A stretch of 64,000 nucleotides of DNA from Bradyrhizobium barranii subsp. barranii (GTDB lineage: Bacteria > Pseudomonadota > Alphaproteobacteria > Rhizobiales > Xanthobacteraceae): positions 7,051,501 to 7,115,500 of the forward strand of contig NZ_CP086136.1 in NCBI RefSeq assembly GCF_017565645.3, written 5' to 3'. Positions 17,283-27,155 of the stretch are shown here, one piece after another. The notes below the pieces were generated by a model that saw nothing but the letters and a program-made list of their open reading frames with translations, was not told the DNA's origin and searched no databases. Position 1 is the stretch's first letter. Each line of letters begins with the position of its first letter. The translations under genes and the position numbers were made by a program.

Positions 17283-18680
17283 GTGCAGCACGACGCCGTC
17301 ACCGAGCGCCGCCATAACCTCGGTCCAATTCCATTCGAAGCCGATGCGCCATTCCTCAAAATCGTCGGGGAATTGCCGCGCGATCTGAATGGCGTGCTCT
17401 ATCGCAACGGTCCCAATCCGCAGTTCGATGCGCCCGGTGCGCACTGGTTCGTCGGCGACGGCATGCTGCACGCCTTCCACCTCGAGAACGGCCGTGCCAG
17501 CTATCGCAACCGCTGGGTCCGCACGCCGAAATGGCTGGCCGAGCACGATGCAGGCCGCGCGCTGTTCGGCGGCTTCGGCCGCAAGCTGCCGGATGCGCCG
17601 CCAAACCTCACCGACGGCGGCGTCGCCAACACCAACATCATCTTTCATGCCGGCAAGCTCTTGGCGCTGGAAGAAGCGCATCTGCCGACCGAGATCGAGC
17701 CGGGCACGCTGGCAACGCGCGGCTATCACAATTATCAGGGTCGCGTCGCCGGCAGCTTCACGGCGCATCCGAAGGTCGACCCGGTCACCGGCGAACTCGT
17801 GTTCTTCGGCTACAACGCCGCGGGTCCGCTGACCCCTGCCCTCTCCTACGGATCGATCGACGTAACAGGCAAGGCGACGCGCTTCGAACGTTTCGAGGCG
17901 CCCTATGCCAGCATGGTGCACGACTTCATCGTCACCGAGAACCACGCGCTGTTTCCGATCCTCCCGATCACCGGCAGCATGGAGCGCGCGATGAGCGGAC
18001 GGCCGCCTTATGCCTGGGAGCCGGACAAGGGCGCCTATGTCGGCGTGATGAAGCGCAACGGCACGGCCAAGGACATCGTCTGGTTTCGCGGTGAAGCCTG
18101 CTACGTCTTCCACATCATGAATGCGTGGGAGGACGGCAACCACATCATCGCCGACGTCATGCAGTTCGAGGAAGCGCCACTGTTTCCGCATCCCGATGGC
18201 CGACCGACGGATCCGGAGAAATCACGCGCCCGCCATTGCCGCTGGACGTTCGATCTCTCAGGGAAGACCGACCGCTTCCAGCAGACCTACCTCGACGATC
18301 TCACGGGCGAATTCCCCCGCATCGACGACCGCCGCGCGGGATTGAAAAGCCATCACGGCTGGTACGCCTGCGCCAATCCGCGGCTGCCGATGTTCGGCGC
18401 GCTGTCGGGCATCGTCCATGTCGACGGCAACGGCAGACGGCTCGGTCATTATCTGCTGCCGGCCGGCGATACCATCTCCGAGCCGGTGTTCGTCGAGCGC
18501 GCGACGGATGCAGCGGAAGGCGACGGCTGGCTGTTGGCGGTGGTCTGGCGCGCGCGGGAGAACCGCAGCGACCTCGCCGTGTTCAACGCCACCGATGTCG
18601 AAGCCGGTCCCGTTGCGCTGGTGCAGCTCGGCCACCGCGTGCCCGACGGCTTTCACGGCAATTGGGTGGGTGCGCAGTAA
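17283..18680 (+). CDS. Carotenoid oxygenase (RPE65/CCD family)
   Basis: 465 residues from the GTG at 17283, which has GGGAGGG 7 bp upstream; frames reaching further upstream run through the promoter and operator. The four iron-binding histidines of the family are present: about His162 (FTAHPKVDP), His213 (MVHDFIVTENH), His277 (YVFHIMNAW) and His458 (GFHGNWV). Such enzymes cleave a C=C bond of carotenoids, apocarotenoids, stilbenes or lignostilbenes with O2 and Fe(II). The gene is under the adjacent TetR repressor. The substrate cannot be inferred; lignostilbene-type aromatics are plausible in a soil organism. Confidence 0.9.
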   Translation: MQHDAVTERRHNLGPIPFEADAPFLKIVGELPRDLNGVLYRNGPNPQFDAPGAHWFVGDGMLHAFHLENGRASYRNRWVRTPKWLAEHDAGRALFGGFGRKLPDAPPNLTDGGVANTNIIFHAGKLLALEEAHLPTEIEPGTLATRGYHNYQGRVAGSFTAHPKVDPVTGELVFFGYNAAGPLTPALSYGSIDVTGKATRFERFEAPYASMVHDFIVTENHALFPILPITGSMERAMSGRPPYAWEPDKGAYVGVMKRNGTAKDIVWFRGEACYVFHIMNAWEDGNHIIADVMQFEEAPLFPHPDGRPTDPEKSRARHCRWTFDLSGKTDRFQQTYLDDLTGEFPRIDDRRAGLKSHHGWYACANPRLPMFGALSGIVHVDGNGRRLGHYLLPAGDTISEPVFVERATDAAEGDGWLLAVVWRARENRSDLAVFNATDVEAGPVALVQLGHRVPDGFHGNWVGAQ

Positions 18681-18690
18681 CTCTCGCCTC

Positions 18691-18730
18691 GTCATTCCGG
18701 GGCGCGACGACGTCGCGAGCCCGGAATGAC
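18691..18730. repeat. Short intergenic palindrome, family C
   Basis: GTCATTCCGGGGCGCGACGA and its near-complement ending CCCGGAATGAC form an imperfect hairpin directly after the oxygenase gene. It resembles small dispersed palindromes of Bradyrhizobium. Confidence 0.55.
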
Positions 18731-18759
18731 ATCGCGGATGTCACCAAAGAGGCCTGCAC

Positions 18760-19017
18760 ATGCCCTCGATCACCACAGATTGCCTTGCCGTCCTCGCCTT
18801 GGCCTGCGCCGCGCTCGCACTCCGGATGATCCGGCTGCGACGGAGCGGCCATGTCATCTTCAACGGCGGCATCTTGCTCTCGGTCGGCCTCCTGCTCGCC
18901 GCCGCGCTGCCGATCCTGTCACGCCTGCCCTGGGCGGAATTCGCCGACGAGGCGTCCGACCAAGCCATTGCAGCACTTCATTTTTTGGAAGTCACCTACG
19001 TTATTTTGACACTGTAA
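18760..19017 (+). CDS. Small membrane protein, 85 residues
   Basis: The ATG at 18760 has GAGG upstream. Two hydrophobic segments (about residues 8-24 and 32-54) and a third weaker one near the C-terminus suggest an inner-membrane protein. No family was recognised. The last codons and the stop lie inside the operator copy at 19003-19021, so coding and regulatory sequence overlap. It lies between two TetR-regulated promoters and may be read through from the oxygenase gene. Confidence 0.6.
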   Translation: MPSITTDCLAVLALACAALALRMIRLRRSGHVIFNGGILLSVGLLLAAALPILSRLPWAEFADEASDQAIAALHFLEVTYVILTL

Positions 19018-19021
19018 AGAT
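19003..19021. promoter_or_regulatory. TetR operator copy B1 (degenerate left half)
   Basis: ATTTTGAC-ACT-GTAAAGAT. The right half is perfect, and the left half matches the consensus at 6 of 8 bases. It continues into TTTCGCTTGAC, almost identical to the sequence that follows copy A1. Confidence 0.6.
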
Positions 19022-19026
19022 TTCGC

Positions 19027-19055
19027 TTGACCCGGTATCGCTCCTGATTTACTTA
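19027..19055 (+). promoter_or_regulatory. Promoter of the membrane-protein pair 19094-20235
   Basis: TTGACC (19027-19032), 17-bp spacer and TACTTA (19050-19055), bracketed by operator copies B1 and B2 exactly as the oxygenase promoter is. Confidence 0.5.
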
Positions 19056-19073
19056 TCTTTACAACGTAAAGAT
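19055..19073. promoter_or_regulatory. TetR operator copy B2, perfect palindrome
   Basis: ATCTTTAC-AAC-GTAAAGAT, the same 8-bp arms as copy A2 with a different 3-bp spacer. Confidence 0.75.
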
Positions 19074-19093
19074 TGGCCAGACCGAGGCGGCTC

Positions 19094-19669
19094 ATGGCGA
19101 TTTTCCTGATCCTCGCGCCCTACGGCGCCTACACTTTCCTGATGCTGGTGACGTCGGCCACGATCAGCGTGTTCGCCGCGTCTGCGATCTGCCTCGCCAC
19201 CATCACGGTCGATGTCGCGCGCGGCCGCTCCGTGAAGATCCTGGCGATGGGCTCGGCGATCGTATTCGCCGCAATCGGCCTCTACCTCGCGCTGATCGAC
19301 CCGAAGCTCGGCACGCTGGGCGTCAAGCTGTCGGTCGATATCGGCATCCTCGTCATCTCGCTCGGCTCGATGCTGGTCCGCCACCCGTTCACGCTGCAAT
19401 ATGCGGTTGAAACGGTCCCGGCCGAGACGGCGGCGATGCCCGGCTTCCTCACCGCCAACTACGTCATCACCGGCGCCTGGACCGCCGCCGCGCTGTTGAT
19501 GATGGCCGCCAACATCGCGCTGCTCTACGTCCCCGGCCTGCCGCTCTGGTCGGGCCTTGCGGTCGCCTTCGCCGCCCGCAATAGCGCGATCTACTTCACA
19601 AAATGGTATCCCGAGTATCGCCAGATCAAATATGCTGCGCCCGCCGCCGCGCTGCCCCACCCCCATTGA
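19094..19669 (+). CDS. Integral membrane protein, 191 residues
   Basis: The ATG at 19094 has GAGG 7 bp upstream; a TTG at 19073 is in frame but lies in the operator. About five to six hydrophobic segments are visible, with a conserved-looking loop RHPFTLQYAVETVPAE between them. I do not recognise the family. The gene is 14 bp upstream of a YciB-like gene and shares its TetR-controlled promoter, so the two products may act together in the inner membrane. Confidence 0.8.
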   Translation: MAIFLILAPYGAYTFLMLVTSATISVFAASAICLATITVDVARGRSVKILAMGSAIVFAAIGLYLALIDPKLGTLGVKLSVDIGILVISLGSMLVRHPFTLQYAVETVPAETAAMPGFLTANYVITGAWTAAALLMMAANIALLYVPGLPLWSGLAVAFAARNSAIYFTKWYPEYRQIKYAAPAAALPHPH

Positions 19670-19683
19670 AGACAGGACAGACG

Positions 19684-20235
19684 ATGAAAGACGTATTCCG
19701 CCGGCTCGTCTCTGATTTCCTCTCCACCATCGTCTTCCTGGTAATCTATCTCGTGACCGACAACGTCATCCTCGCGACCGCAGTCGCGATCCTTGGCGCC
19801 ATCGGCCAGGTGGTCTGGTCGCGGGTCAAGGGCCAGACGCTGGGCTACATGACCTGGGCGAGCCTCGGCCTCGTCATCGTGCTCGGTGGCGCAACGCTGC
19901 TCACCCACGATCCGCGCTTCGTGCTGGCGAAGCCCGCGATCGGGCATGTCGCGATCGGCATCATCATGCTCAAGCGCGGCTGGATGCTGCGCTATCTGCC
20001 GGCGATCGTGACCGAGACCATTCCGGAATACGTTACCGTCGCGGGCTACGCCTGGGCCGCGCTGATGTTTGCGCTCGCCGCGGGGACCGTTGCGGTTGCC
20101 ATGACCGGCGACATGAAGTTGTGGGCCTTCTATATTTCGGTGGTCCTGATCGGCGCGAAGATCGTTGCGTTCGCGATCCAGTACGTGGCCTTCCGCCTGC
20201 TCATCGGCAGCCGTATTCGCGCAGCCCGCGCTTAA
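19684..20235 (+). CDS. YciB/IspZ-like septation-associated membrane protein
   Basis: 183 residues with five to six membrane spans. The middle segment GGATLLTHDPRFVLAKP and the spacing of the helices resemble the YciB (intracellular septation protein A) family, which influences envelope integrity and division. The start at 19684 follows AGGACAG. Unlike the usual chromosomal yciB, it lies in a TetR-controlled unit with an oxygenase gene close by, so it may be a paralogue with an inducible envelope-related role. Confidence 0.7.
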   Translation: MKDVFRRLVSDFLSTIVFLVIYLVTDNVILATAVAILGAIGQVVWSRVKGQTLGYMTWASLGLVIVLGGATLLTHDPRFVLAKPAIGHVAIGIIMLKRGWMLRYLPAIVTETIPEYVTVAGYAWAALMFALAAGTVAVAMTGDMKLWAFYISVVLIGAKIVAFAIQYVAFRLLIGSRIRAARA

Positions 20236-20343
20236 GGGCGCGTCAAAGAGAGCGTTAGGCACGTCCCCCGAGTTAGGCTATAGGCGTCCCTGGCTCACCT
20301 TGCGGATTGTCGCGAGGTGCCGGGAAAAAGTTGGGAGACACGA

Positions 20344-20640
20344 ATGGCCGTGGACGGCAACTGGACTCTGACCATGACGACGCCCATGGGCGAGCGCAAG
20401 GCCACGCTGACCTTGCTGAACTCCGGCGGCACACTGACCGGAACGCAGGGCGCCGACGGCAATTCGGCCGAGATCTTCGACGGCACCATCAGCGGCGACG
20501 CCGTCAACTGGAAAGTCTCGATCACCAATCCGATGCCGTTGACGCTCGAGTTCATCGGAACGGTCTCTGGCGACAGCATGAGCGGCGAGATGGGCATCGG
20601 CCCGATGGGCAGCTTTCCGTTCACGGGCGCGCGCGCGTAG
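20344..20640 (+). CDS. Small beta-rich hypothetical protein, 98 residues
   Basis: The ATG at 20344 is preceded by GGGAG at 6 bp. The chain alternates short polar and hydrophobic strands (WTLTMTTPMGERKATLTL, then GTVSGDSMSGEMGIG), which suggests a small beta-barrel or lipocalin-like sheet. There is no signal peptide. The gene ends 5 bp before the next start and may be co-transcribed with it. Similar proteins are common but uncharacterised. Confidence 0.75.
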   Translation: MAVDGNWTLTMTTPMGERKATLTLLNSGGTLTGTQGADGNSAEIFDGTISGDAVNWKVSITNPMPLTLEFIGTVSGDSMSGEMGIGPMGSFPFTGARA

Positions 20641-20645
20641 GCACG

Positions 20646-21575
20646 TTGCGAACCGTGCGCGTGCTCCGTCTCATCGCGGCAACGATCCTGTGTGTCGCGA
20701 CGCAAGCGGCGCGCGCGGATGACACCGAACCGGCGTGGCGCGCAAGCGCGCTCGCCATGGTGCCGGCGGGCTATGTCACCGGCACGGCCTACCGGACCGA
20801 AGGATCGACCGGCACCCTCGCCGTCTATCCGGCCTCGTCGAACGATCCGAAGACACCGGCAAGCGTGTTCGCTGCGCGCCAGGCCCTCGTCGTCACGCTG
20901 ACGCCGGATGCGACGCGCGCGGTCTCGGCCGAGCTGAAGCCGCGCAGCGCGCCGGATCCTGATAACGACGATACCGATTTCGCAAAGCTCCACGCCGATC
21001 TCGCCGCCAGGCGCGCAACGCTGCCCGATGGGACCGAGCCGTGTGATCTCGGCGCCTGGTCCATCGACAAGGATCCTGATGGCCTCAACGTGCGCGCCGA
21101 GCCCTCGGCGAAAGCGCGCGTGCTCGGCACGCTGCCGCCGCCCTATCGTCTGAAGCTTGGCGGTGCCGAGAACACGCCCGACGGCGGCTGGCTCACCGAA
21201 TTCCGCATCATCGGCTTCAAGGATGGCTGGTTTCTGATCGAAGGCGCAAAACCGCCGGGCAAGGACTACGAGGACGACAAGAGATATCCGCGCAGCGCGC
21301 CAAAACCCTATGCGGGGCGCGGCTGGGTCGCGTCCAACAAGGTCGGCGCGTCCTACGCCAATGGCGCGACGCGCATGGGCGGACTTTTCCAGGCGCCGTT
21401 CGTCGATGCGAAATGGATGCCGGCCCAGCGCGAGCTCGGAGGCCCAATCGACACCGACGGCGGCCCGAAGCGCATCTTTGCCTGCAGCGGACTTTGGGGC
21501 CTCGTCGAGAGCCAGGACGGCGTCCGCGGCTGGTGGCGCTCGCTGTGCTCGAACCAGGTTACGAATTGCAGCTAA
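20646..21575 (+). CDS. Exported SH3-like domain protein, 309 residues
   Basis: A signal peptide is evident (VLRLIAATILCVATQAARA). The chosen TTG at 20646 has AGG at a suitable distance; GTG codons at 20655 and 20661 are alternatives. The central part contains an SH3b-like segment with the typical DPDGLNVRAEPSAKARVLG, followed by a second conserved block around FKDGWFLIEGA and GRGWVASNKVG. SH3b domains often bind cell-wall peptides in the periplasm. Function is otherwise unknown. Confidence 0.8.
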   Translation: MRTVRVLRLIAATILCVATQAARADDTEPAWRASALAMVPAGYVTGTAYRTEGSTGTLAVYPASSNDPKTPASVFAARQALVVTLTPDATRAVSAELKPRSAPDPDNDDTDFAKLHADLAARRATLPDGTEPCDLGAWSIDKDPDGLNVRAEPSAKARVLGTLPPPYRLKLGGAENTPDGGWLTEFRIIGFKDGWFLIEGAKPPGKDYEDDKRYPRSAPKPYAGRGWVASNKVGASYANGATRMGGLFQAPFVDAKWMPAQRELGGPIDTDGGPKRIFACSGLWGLVESQDGVRGWWRSLCSNQVTNCS

Positions 21576-21707
21576 CGGGCTGCGGTCATTGGCCACGGGG
21601 CCAAGGCGCTCAGGTCGTTGACCACAGCCGGCTTCACGAGCAGGATACAGCATACAACTAAAGATTTTTATTGATCTCAACACACTTGCAGCAGAAGGGG
21701 AATTTGC

Positions 21708-22727
21708 ATGGTCTCCCTCCCCGCTCGCAATCGCATCCACCTGTTCCTGACCTCCGCCGTGGCCGCGCTTGCTGGAGCAGCGCCGGCGAGTGCCGATATG
21801 CTCGAGCCGCAGTCACCGGCGTGGCAACTGAGCGAGCCGTTCAAGAAGAGCGCGGATGCCCGCACCAACATCAGCGGAGCGGCGTGCGCGACCACATCCC
21901 CGCCCCTCAAATCCTGCCTCGTCGTCAACGACGAAAAGAAATACGCGCAGTTCTTTGCGATCGAAGGCACGACGATCAATCCCGGCAAGGTAATCCGCCT
22001 GCTGAGCGATCAGGCCAGCGGCGATCCGGATGCCGAGGGCACCGCTTACGATGACGGTTATTTCTACGTGGTCGGATCGCACGGCCGCAAACGTCATCAT
22101 CCCGACGACAGCAATCCGACGAGCTATCACCTCTTTCGCTTTCCCGTCGACAAGCTCACTGGAGAGCCACCCTTCCCGATCTCCGCGGACGAGGTGATCG
22201 GCGTCGAAGCATCCGTGACGCGCCTGCGCGGTGCAATCAAGGACGCACTGCCCGCGGATTACGACAAGCCTCTCGGAGACAACGGCGCCAACATCGAGGG
22301 CATCGCGGTCAAAGGGGACCTAATGTATCTTGGTTTCCGTGGTCCGTCCAAAGGCGGCAATGCGTATGTTCTCACGGTCGACGCAAAGGCCGTCTTCACC
22401 GAGAACATGCCGCTCAAGGCCAAGCTCATCGACCCTCCGCTGCCGCTTGGCACAACGACCGGTATCAGGGACATCGCCGCCGTGTCAGGCGGCTTGCTTC
22501 TCCTGACTGGGCCGGTCAACGAACAGCAGATCGCGCCCGCCGTCGTCTTCTACGATACCAGCAGCGGCAAGCTTGGACCGACCCACACGCTCAGCGTCGC
22601 CGACAGCACCGCCAAGGCAGAGACCCTGCTGGTGCTCAGCGACATCAGCGGCGAGCCATGGCGCGTGCTCGTAATGTTCGATGGGCCCGAAAATGGCGCG
22701 CCGACGCAGTATCTGGTGCCGCGCTAA
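21708..22727 (+). CDS. Exported protein, DUF3616-like
   Basis: 339 residues with a clear Sec signal peptide (cleavage near APASA-DM). The start has AAGGGG upstream. The mature protein looks like a beta-propeller-type fold with the stretch DPDAEGTAYDDGYFYVVGSHGRKR and a later NIEGIAVKGDLMYLGFRGP, which I associate with the DUF3616 family. No activity is known for it. It stands alone between unrelated genes. Confidence 0.75.
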   Translation: MVSLPARNRIHLFLTSAVAALAGAAPASADMLEPQSPAWQLSEPFKKSADARTNISGAACATTSPPLKSCLVVNDEKKYAQFFAIEGTTINPGKVIRLLSDQASGDPDAEGTAYDDGYFYVVGSHGRKRHHPDDSNPTSYHLFRFPVDKLTGEPPFPISADEVIGVEASVTRLRGAIKDALPADYDKPLGDNGANIEGIAVKGDLMYLGFRGPSKGGNAYVLTVDAKAVFTENMPLKAKLIDPPLPLGTTTGIRDIAAVSGGLLLLTGPVNEQQIAPAVVFYDTSSGKLGPTHTLSVADSTAKAETLLVLSDISGEPWRVLVMFDGPENGAPTQYLVPR

Positions 22728-22770
22728 AGCGCACCATCAGCGGCGGACCGCCGTTCAACTGCGCGGAGCG

Positions 22771-24426
<1,656 letters not shown>

Positions 24427-24672
24427 GGGCAAATCTCGGGGTTTTGGAGCCCTCGCGGGCCTCTAAGCGTAGAAGCGTTCTAAGCTTTTTTGCCGCGAAT
24501 GGAAGGCGTTCTGGCGCGGCCGAGGCATCCCGATTCGGCGTCACGACGGCCCTTTTTGGTTGCCGTCGGCCGGACGCAAGGTGGCGACGACCGTTCCCGG
24601 CAGGCTCTGGGTGCACCCCTTGCGCTCGGCGCGCGACGAAGGTTGAATGCGCGGCCTAAGGGGCTTTTCATC

Positions 24673-25146
24673 ATGATTTTCAAACTGAACGTCCGCGGCG
24701 CGATCCTGGTCGCCGCCGCCATCACCGGCCTTGTGACCCTCGCCTCCCCTGCCCGCGCGGATCGCTGCGATGACAGCGCCAAGGAGCTGACGAACCAGGT
24801 CGAGCGCCTCAAGGTGAATTTCCGGGCCGCCAACATCGTCTACCTCTCGCACCCCGCGGCCAAGGAGCTGTCCGTGGGTTGCCGCGGCGACAAATATTCC
24901 ATCGAGCTCTATGCCAAGGGCGATCGCAAGCCGACACCGGAGTTCTTTTCACTGGTGGGGTCGATGGCGGCGATCGTCTTCACCGTCACGAAGGACGACA
25001 CCACGACGGGCGCGACACGCTGCCTGAAGCGGATGGGACTGTTGCGCGGCGACAAGGTCGTCATGCGCTACCGCCGGCTCAACATGGAATGCACCCGTAC
25101 CAAGACGGATGCGTCCATCGCGATCACGCGCGGCAAGGACGAGTAG
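24673..25146 (+). CDS. Exported hypothetical protein, 157 residues
   Basis: The ATG at 24673 has AAGGGG upstream. A signal peptide (VAAAITGLVTLASPARA-DR) is followed by a small mature domain with four cysteines (DRCDDS, VGCRGD, TRCLKRM and MECTRT), probably two disulfides. It is an uncharacterised periplasmic protein. An intergenic palindromic repeat lies 27 bp downstream of the stop. Confidence 0.8.
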   Translation: MIFKLNVRGAILVAAAITGLVTLASPARADRCDDSAKELTNQVERLKVNFRAANIVYLSHPAAKELSVGCRGDKYSIELYAKGDRKPTPEFFSLVGSMAAIVFTVTKDDTTTGATRCLKRMGLLRGDKVVMRYRRLNMECTRTKTDASIAITRGKDE

Positions 25147-25172
25147 ACGGCACTCGCTCTTTCCACACGCTC

Positions 25173-25253
25173 CGTCATTGCGAGCTCCGCGAAGCAATCC
25201 AGAATCCCTCCGCGGTGACAGTCCTGGATTGCTTCGCTGAGCTCGCGATGACG
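25173..25253. repeat. Intergenic palindromic repeat, family A copy 1
   Basis: CGTCATTGCGAGC...GAAGCAATCCAG at the left is mirrored by CTGGATTGCTTCGC...GCGATGACG at the right, an 81-bp imperfect palindrome. Copies occur at 28650-28731 and 43744-43823. Confidence 0.85.
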
Positions 25254-25407
25254 AGGAGCGGTTCGTCCGCTCCCTCGTACAGCGCAAGGAGGCACAAAAA
25301 AGGCACATCCCACCGCACCAACTCCCTCGCATTTTAACGATTGGCTTGACGGAAGCTTCGCTCCTCGCAGCGCAAGGTCGATTGTTTCCATGTGTGAGGA
25401 TTTGTGG

Positions 25408-25578
25408 ATGAGCGTCTCTACCGTTGCGCCGCCGCCGATCGCGATCGTGGTGCCGAGCTACGACGCGACCAAGCAGCAGGACGACCAGAAGACCAAGGAC
25501 AACGACCCGACCTACAAGCCGCCGCCGCCCGCGCCGCTGCCGCCGGGTCAGGGCACGCGGATCGATCAGCTCCCCTGA
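25408..25578 (+). CDS. Small proline-rich hypothetical protein, 56 residues
   Basis: The ATG at 25408 has GAGGA at 9 bp. The product is MSVSTVAPPPIAIVVPSYDA, then a charged segment rich in Asp, Gln and Lys, then YKPPPPAPLPPGQG. No membrane segment or known domain is present. A good intrinsic terminator follows 22 bp after the stop, which supports a real transcription unit. Function unknown. Confidence 0.6.
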   Translation: MSVSTVAPPPIAIVVPSYDATKQQDDQKTKDNDPTYKPPPPAPLPPGQGTRIDQLP

Positions 25579-25600
25579 TCAGGCCGGTCAAAGATGAAAC

Positions 25601-25625
25601 GCCCGATCCGGTCGATCGGGCTTTT
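25601..25625 (+). terminator. Intrinsic terminator
   Basis: GCCCGATC and GATCGGGC form a perfect 8-bp stem with a 5-base loop, followed by TTTT. Confidence 0.85.
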
Positions 25626-25687
25626 CGCGTGTCCAGCCGCATCTTCGCCGGATAGCGGGACCAACATCGTGCGCGGCTGACCTGCGC

Positions 25688-25786
25688 ATGATCGCAAAAT
25701 TGCTGTTGCAGAACACGATCACCGCCGCGGCCATGGGCGCGCTGCTGTTCGCTTGCGCCGGAACGATGCACTGGCCTTCGGCCTAA
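25688..25786 (+). pseudogene. Truncated duplicate of the ICMT-like methyltransferase gene
   Basis: The first 32 codons nearly repeat the start of the intact gene at 27156 (from ATGATCGCAAAA to CCTTCGGCC, with only a handful of base changes), and then a TAA stop replaces the Trp-Val continuation. The two copies lie about 1.47 kb apart in direct orientation and flank the LuxR-type gene. The fragment would encode one membrane segment only and is almost certainly non-functional. Confidence 0.85.
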
Positions 25787-25941
25787 CTGTTCCCGCGCCA
25801 CTTCCGTCCGGCCCGTTCCTCCCGGCATCTCGCTCAGCGCCCGCCAGGGCTGCGAGAGCGTCTTCAAGTGTGATCCGGCTCATCAAATTTCCACATCCGG
25901 CGTGCTCATCTGTGAGGCTGAACGAGCCCATCCATCCGTTC

Positions 25942-27075
25942 ATGGACACGCCTATGGAACTGAATGAAAAGCTGCTCTCGCTGGTGACGGACATCTACGA
26001 TGCAGCGCTCGACGATTCCCGATGGGCGGCGACACTTGGCAGCATCGTCGACATGGCGGGCGGCCAGAGCGGTGGTCTGGTCTGGATCGGGGCAGCCGGC
26101 GAGGCCGTGATCTCGCATGCCGTCGGTGTCGAACCCGCCTATGTTCAGTCCTACATTGAAACCTACGAGCCATTCGATCCGTCGCGCAGCGTGCTCCACG
26201 CCGCGGTCGGCCAAATCCAGACGATCAGGGACTGGATCGACGTCGACGAATTCCGGACGACCACATTCTACAACGAATGGGCGCAGCCGCAGGGTCTCGA
26301 GGACGCCGCCAACATCCTGCTCGGCAAGTCTGCCGAGGGAATATCCCGCCTCTCGATCATGAAGGGCGGCGAGCCTGTCGATCGCAGGATGTATCAGACG
26401 ATCTCTCACCTGACGCCGCACATGCAAAGGGCCATGCTCGTCAGACAGAAGTTGCAGCAGCAGAATGCATTGGAGACGACGTCGGTCCGCACGCTCGACT
26501 CTCTGCGCACCGCCGTTCTGCTGCTCGATGCCGACGGTCATATCACGCACGCCAATGCGAGCGCGCGAGAGATTTTGGACGAGGCCGACGTCCTTCGTTC
26601 GGTCCATGGCCGGCTCGTGACGTCGGACCTGAATGCCGATCGGATGCTGCGGCAGGCACTGGCGGGCACGGCACTCGGCGACCGGTCGATGACGGGCGCG
26701 AGCATCTCGCTGCATCTGACGGCCCGCAACGGTTCGCATTATGTCGGGAATCTCCTGCCGCTCACCGCTGGACGCCGGCAAATGTTCGGGGCCAGCTATG
26801 AGGCCTGCGCCGTCCCGTTCGTCAGCAAGGCAGCGCTCGAGACGATCGTCGCGCCCGACATCATCCGGAAGCTCTTCAAGCTGACACCAGCCGAGCTGCG
26901 CGTCTTCCTGGCCATCGTCGAAATCGGCGGGGTTCCTGACGTGGCCAGAAGCATGGGCATCGCCGAAACGACGATCAAGACCCATCTCACCAGGATCTTC
27001 ACGAAGACCGGAACCAAACGACAGGCGGATCTGGTTCGGCTCCTGGCGGCCTTTACATCGCCCATCAAGATCTGA
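25942..27075 (+). CDS. LuxR-type transcriptional regulator
   Basis: 377 residues from the ATG at 25942 (an ATG at 25954 is equally possible; neither has a strong ribosome-binding site). The C-terminal 65 residues are a LuxR/GerE helix-turn-helix: FKLTPAELRVFLAIVEIGG, then VARSMGIAETTIKTHLTRIF and KTGTKRQADLVRLLA. The N-terminal part resembles the PAS-like sensor regions of rhizobial LuxR regulators and contains HITHANASAREILDEAD. The ligand is unknown. The gene is flanked by direct repeats of the downstream methyltransferase start, which suggests insertion by recombination. Confidence 0.88.
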   Translation: MDTPMELNEKLLSLVTDIYDAALDDSRWAATLGSIVDMAGGQSGGLVWIGAAGEAVISHAVGVEPAYVQSYIETYEPFDPSRSVLHAAVGQIQTIRDWIDVDEFRTTTFYNEWAQPQGLEDAANILLGKSAEGISRLSIMKGGEPVDRRMYQTISHLTPHMQRAMLVRQKLQQQNALETTSVRTLDSLRTAVLLLDADGHITHANASAREILDEADVLRSVHGRLVTSDLNADRMLRQALAGTALGDRSMTGASISLHLTARNGSHYVGNLLPLTAGRRQMFGASYEACAVPFVSKAALETIVAPDIIRKLFKLTPAELRVFLAIVEIGGVPDVARSMGIAETTIKTHLTRIFTKTGTKRQADLVRLLAAFTSPIKI

Positions 27076-27155
27076 AGCCAACCCTGTCGCACCGGACGCA
27101 TGTTTACCCGAAGAATGCTATCAATGCGCCGGCGTGTGACGGAATCAGATCGAAC

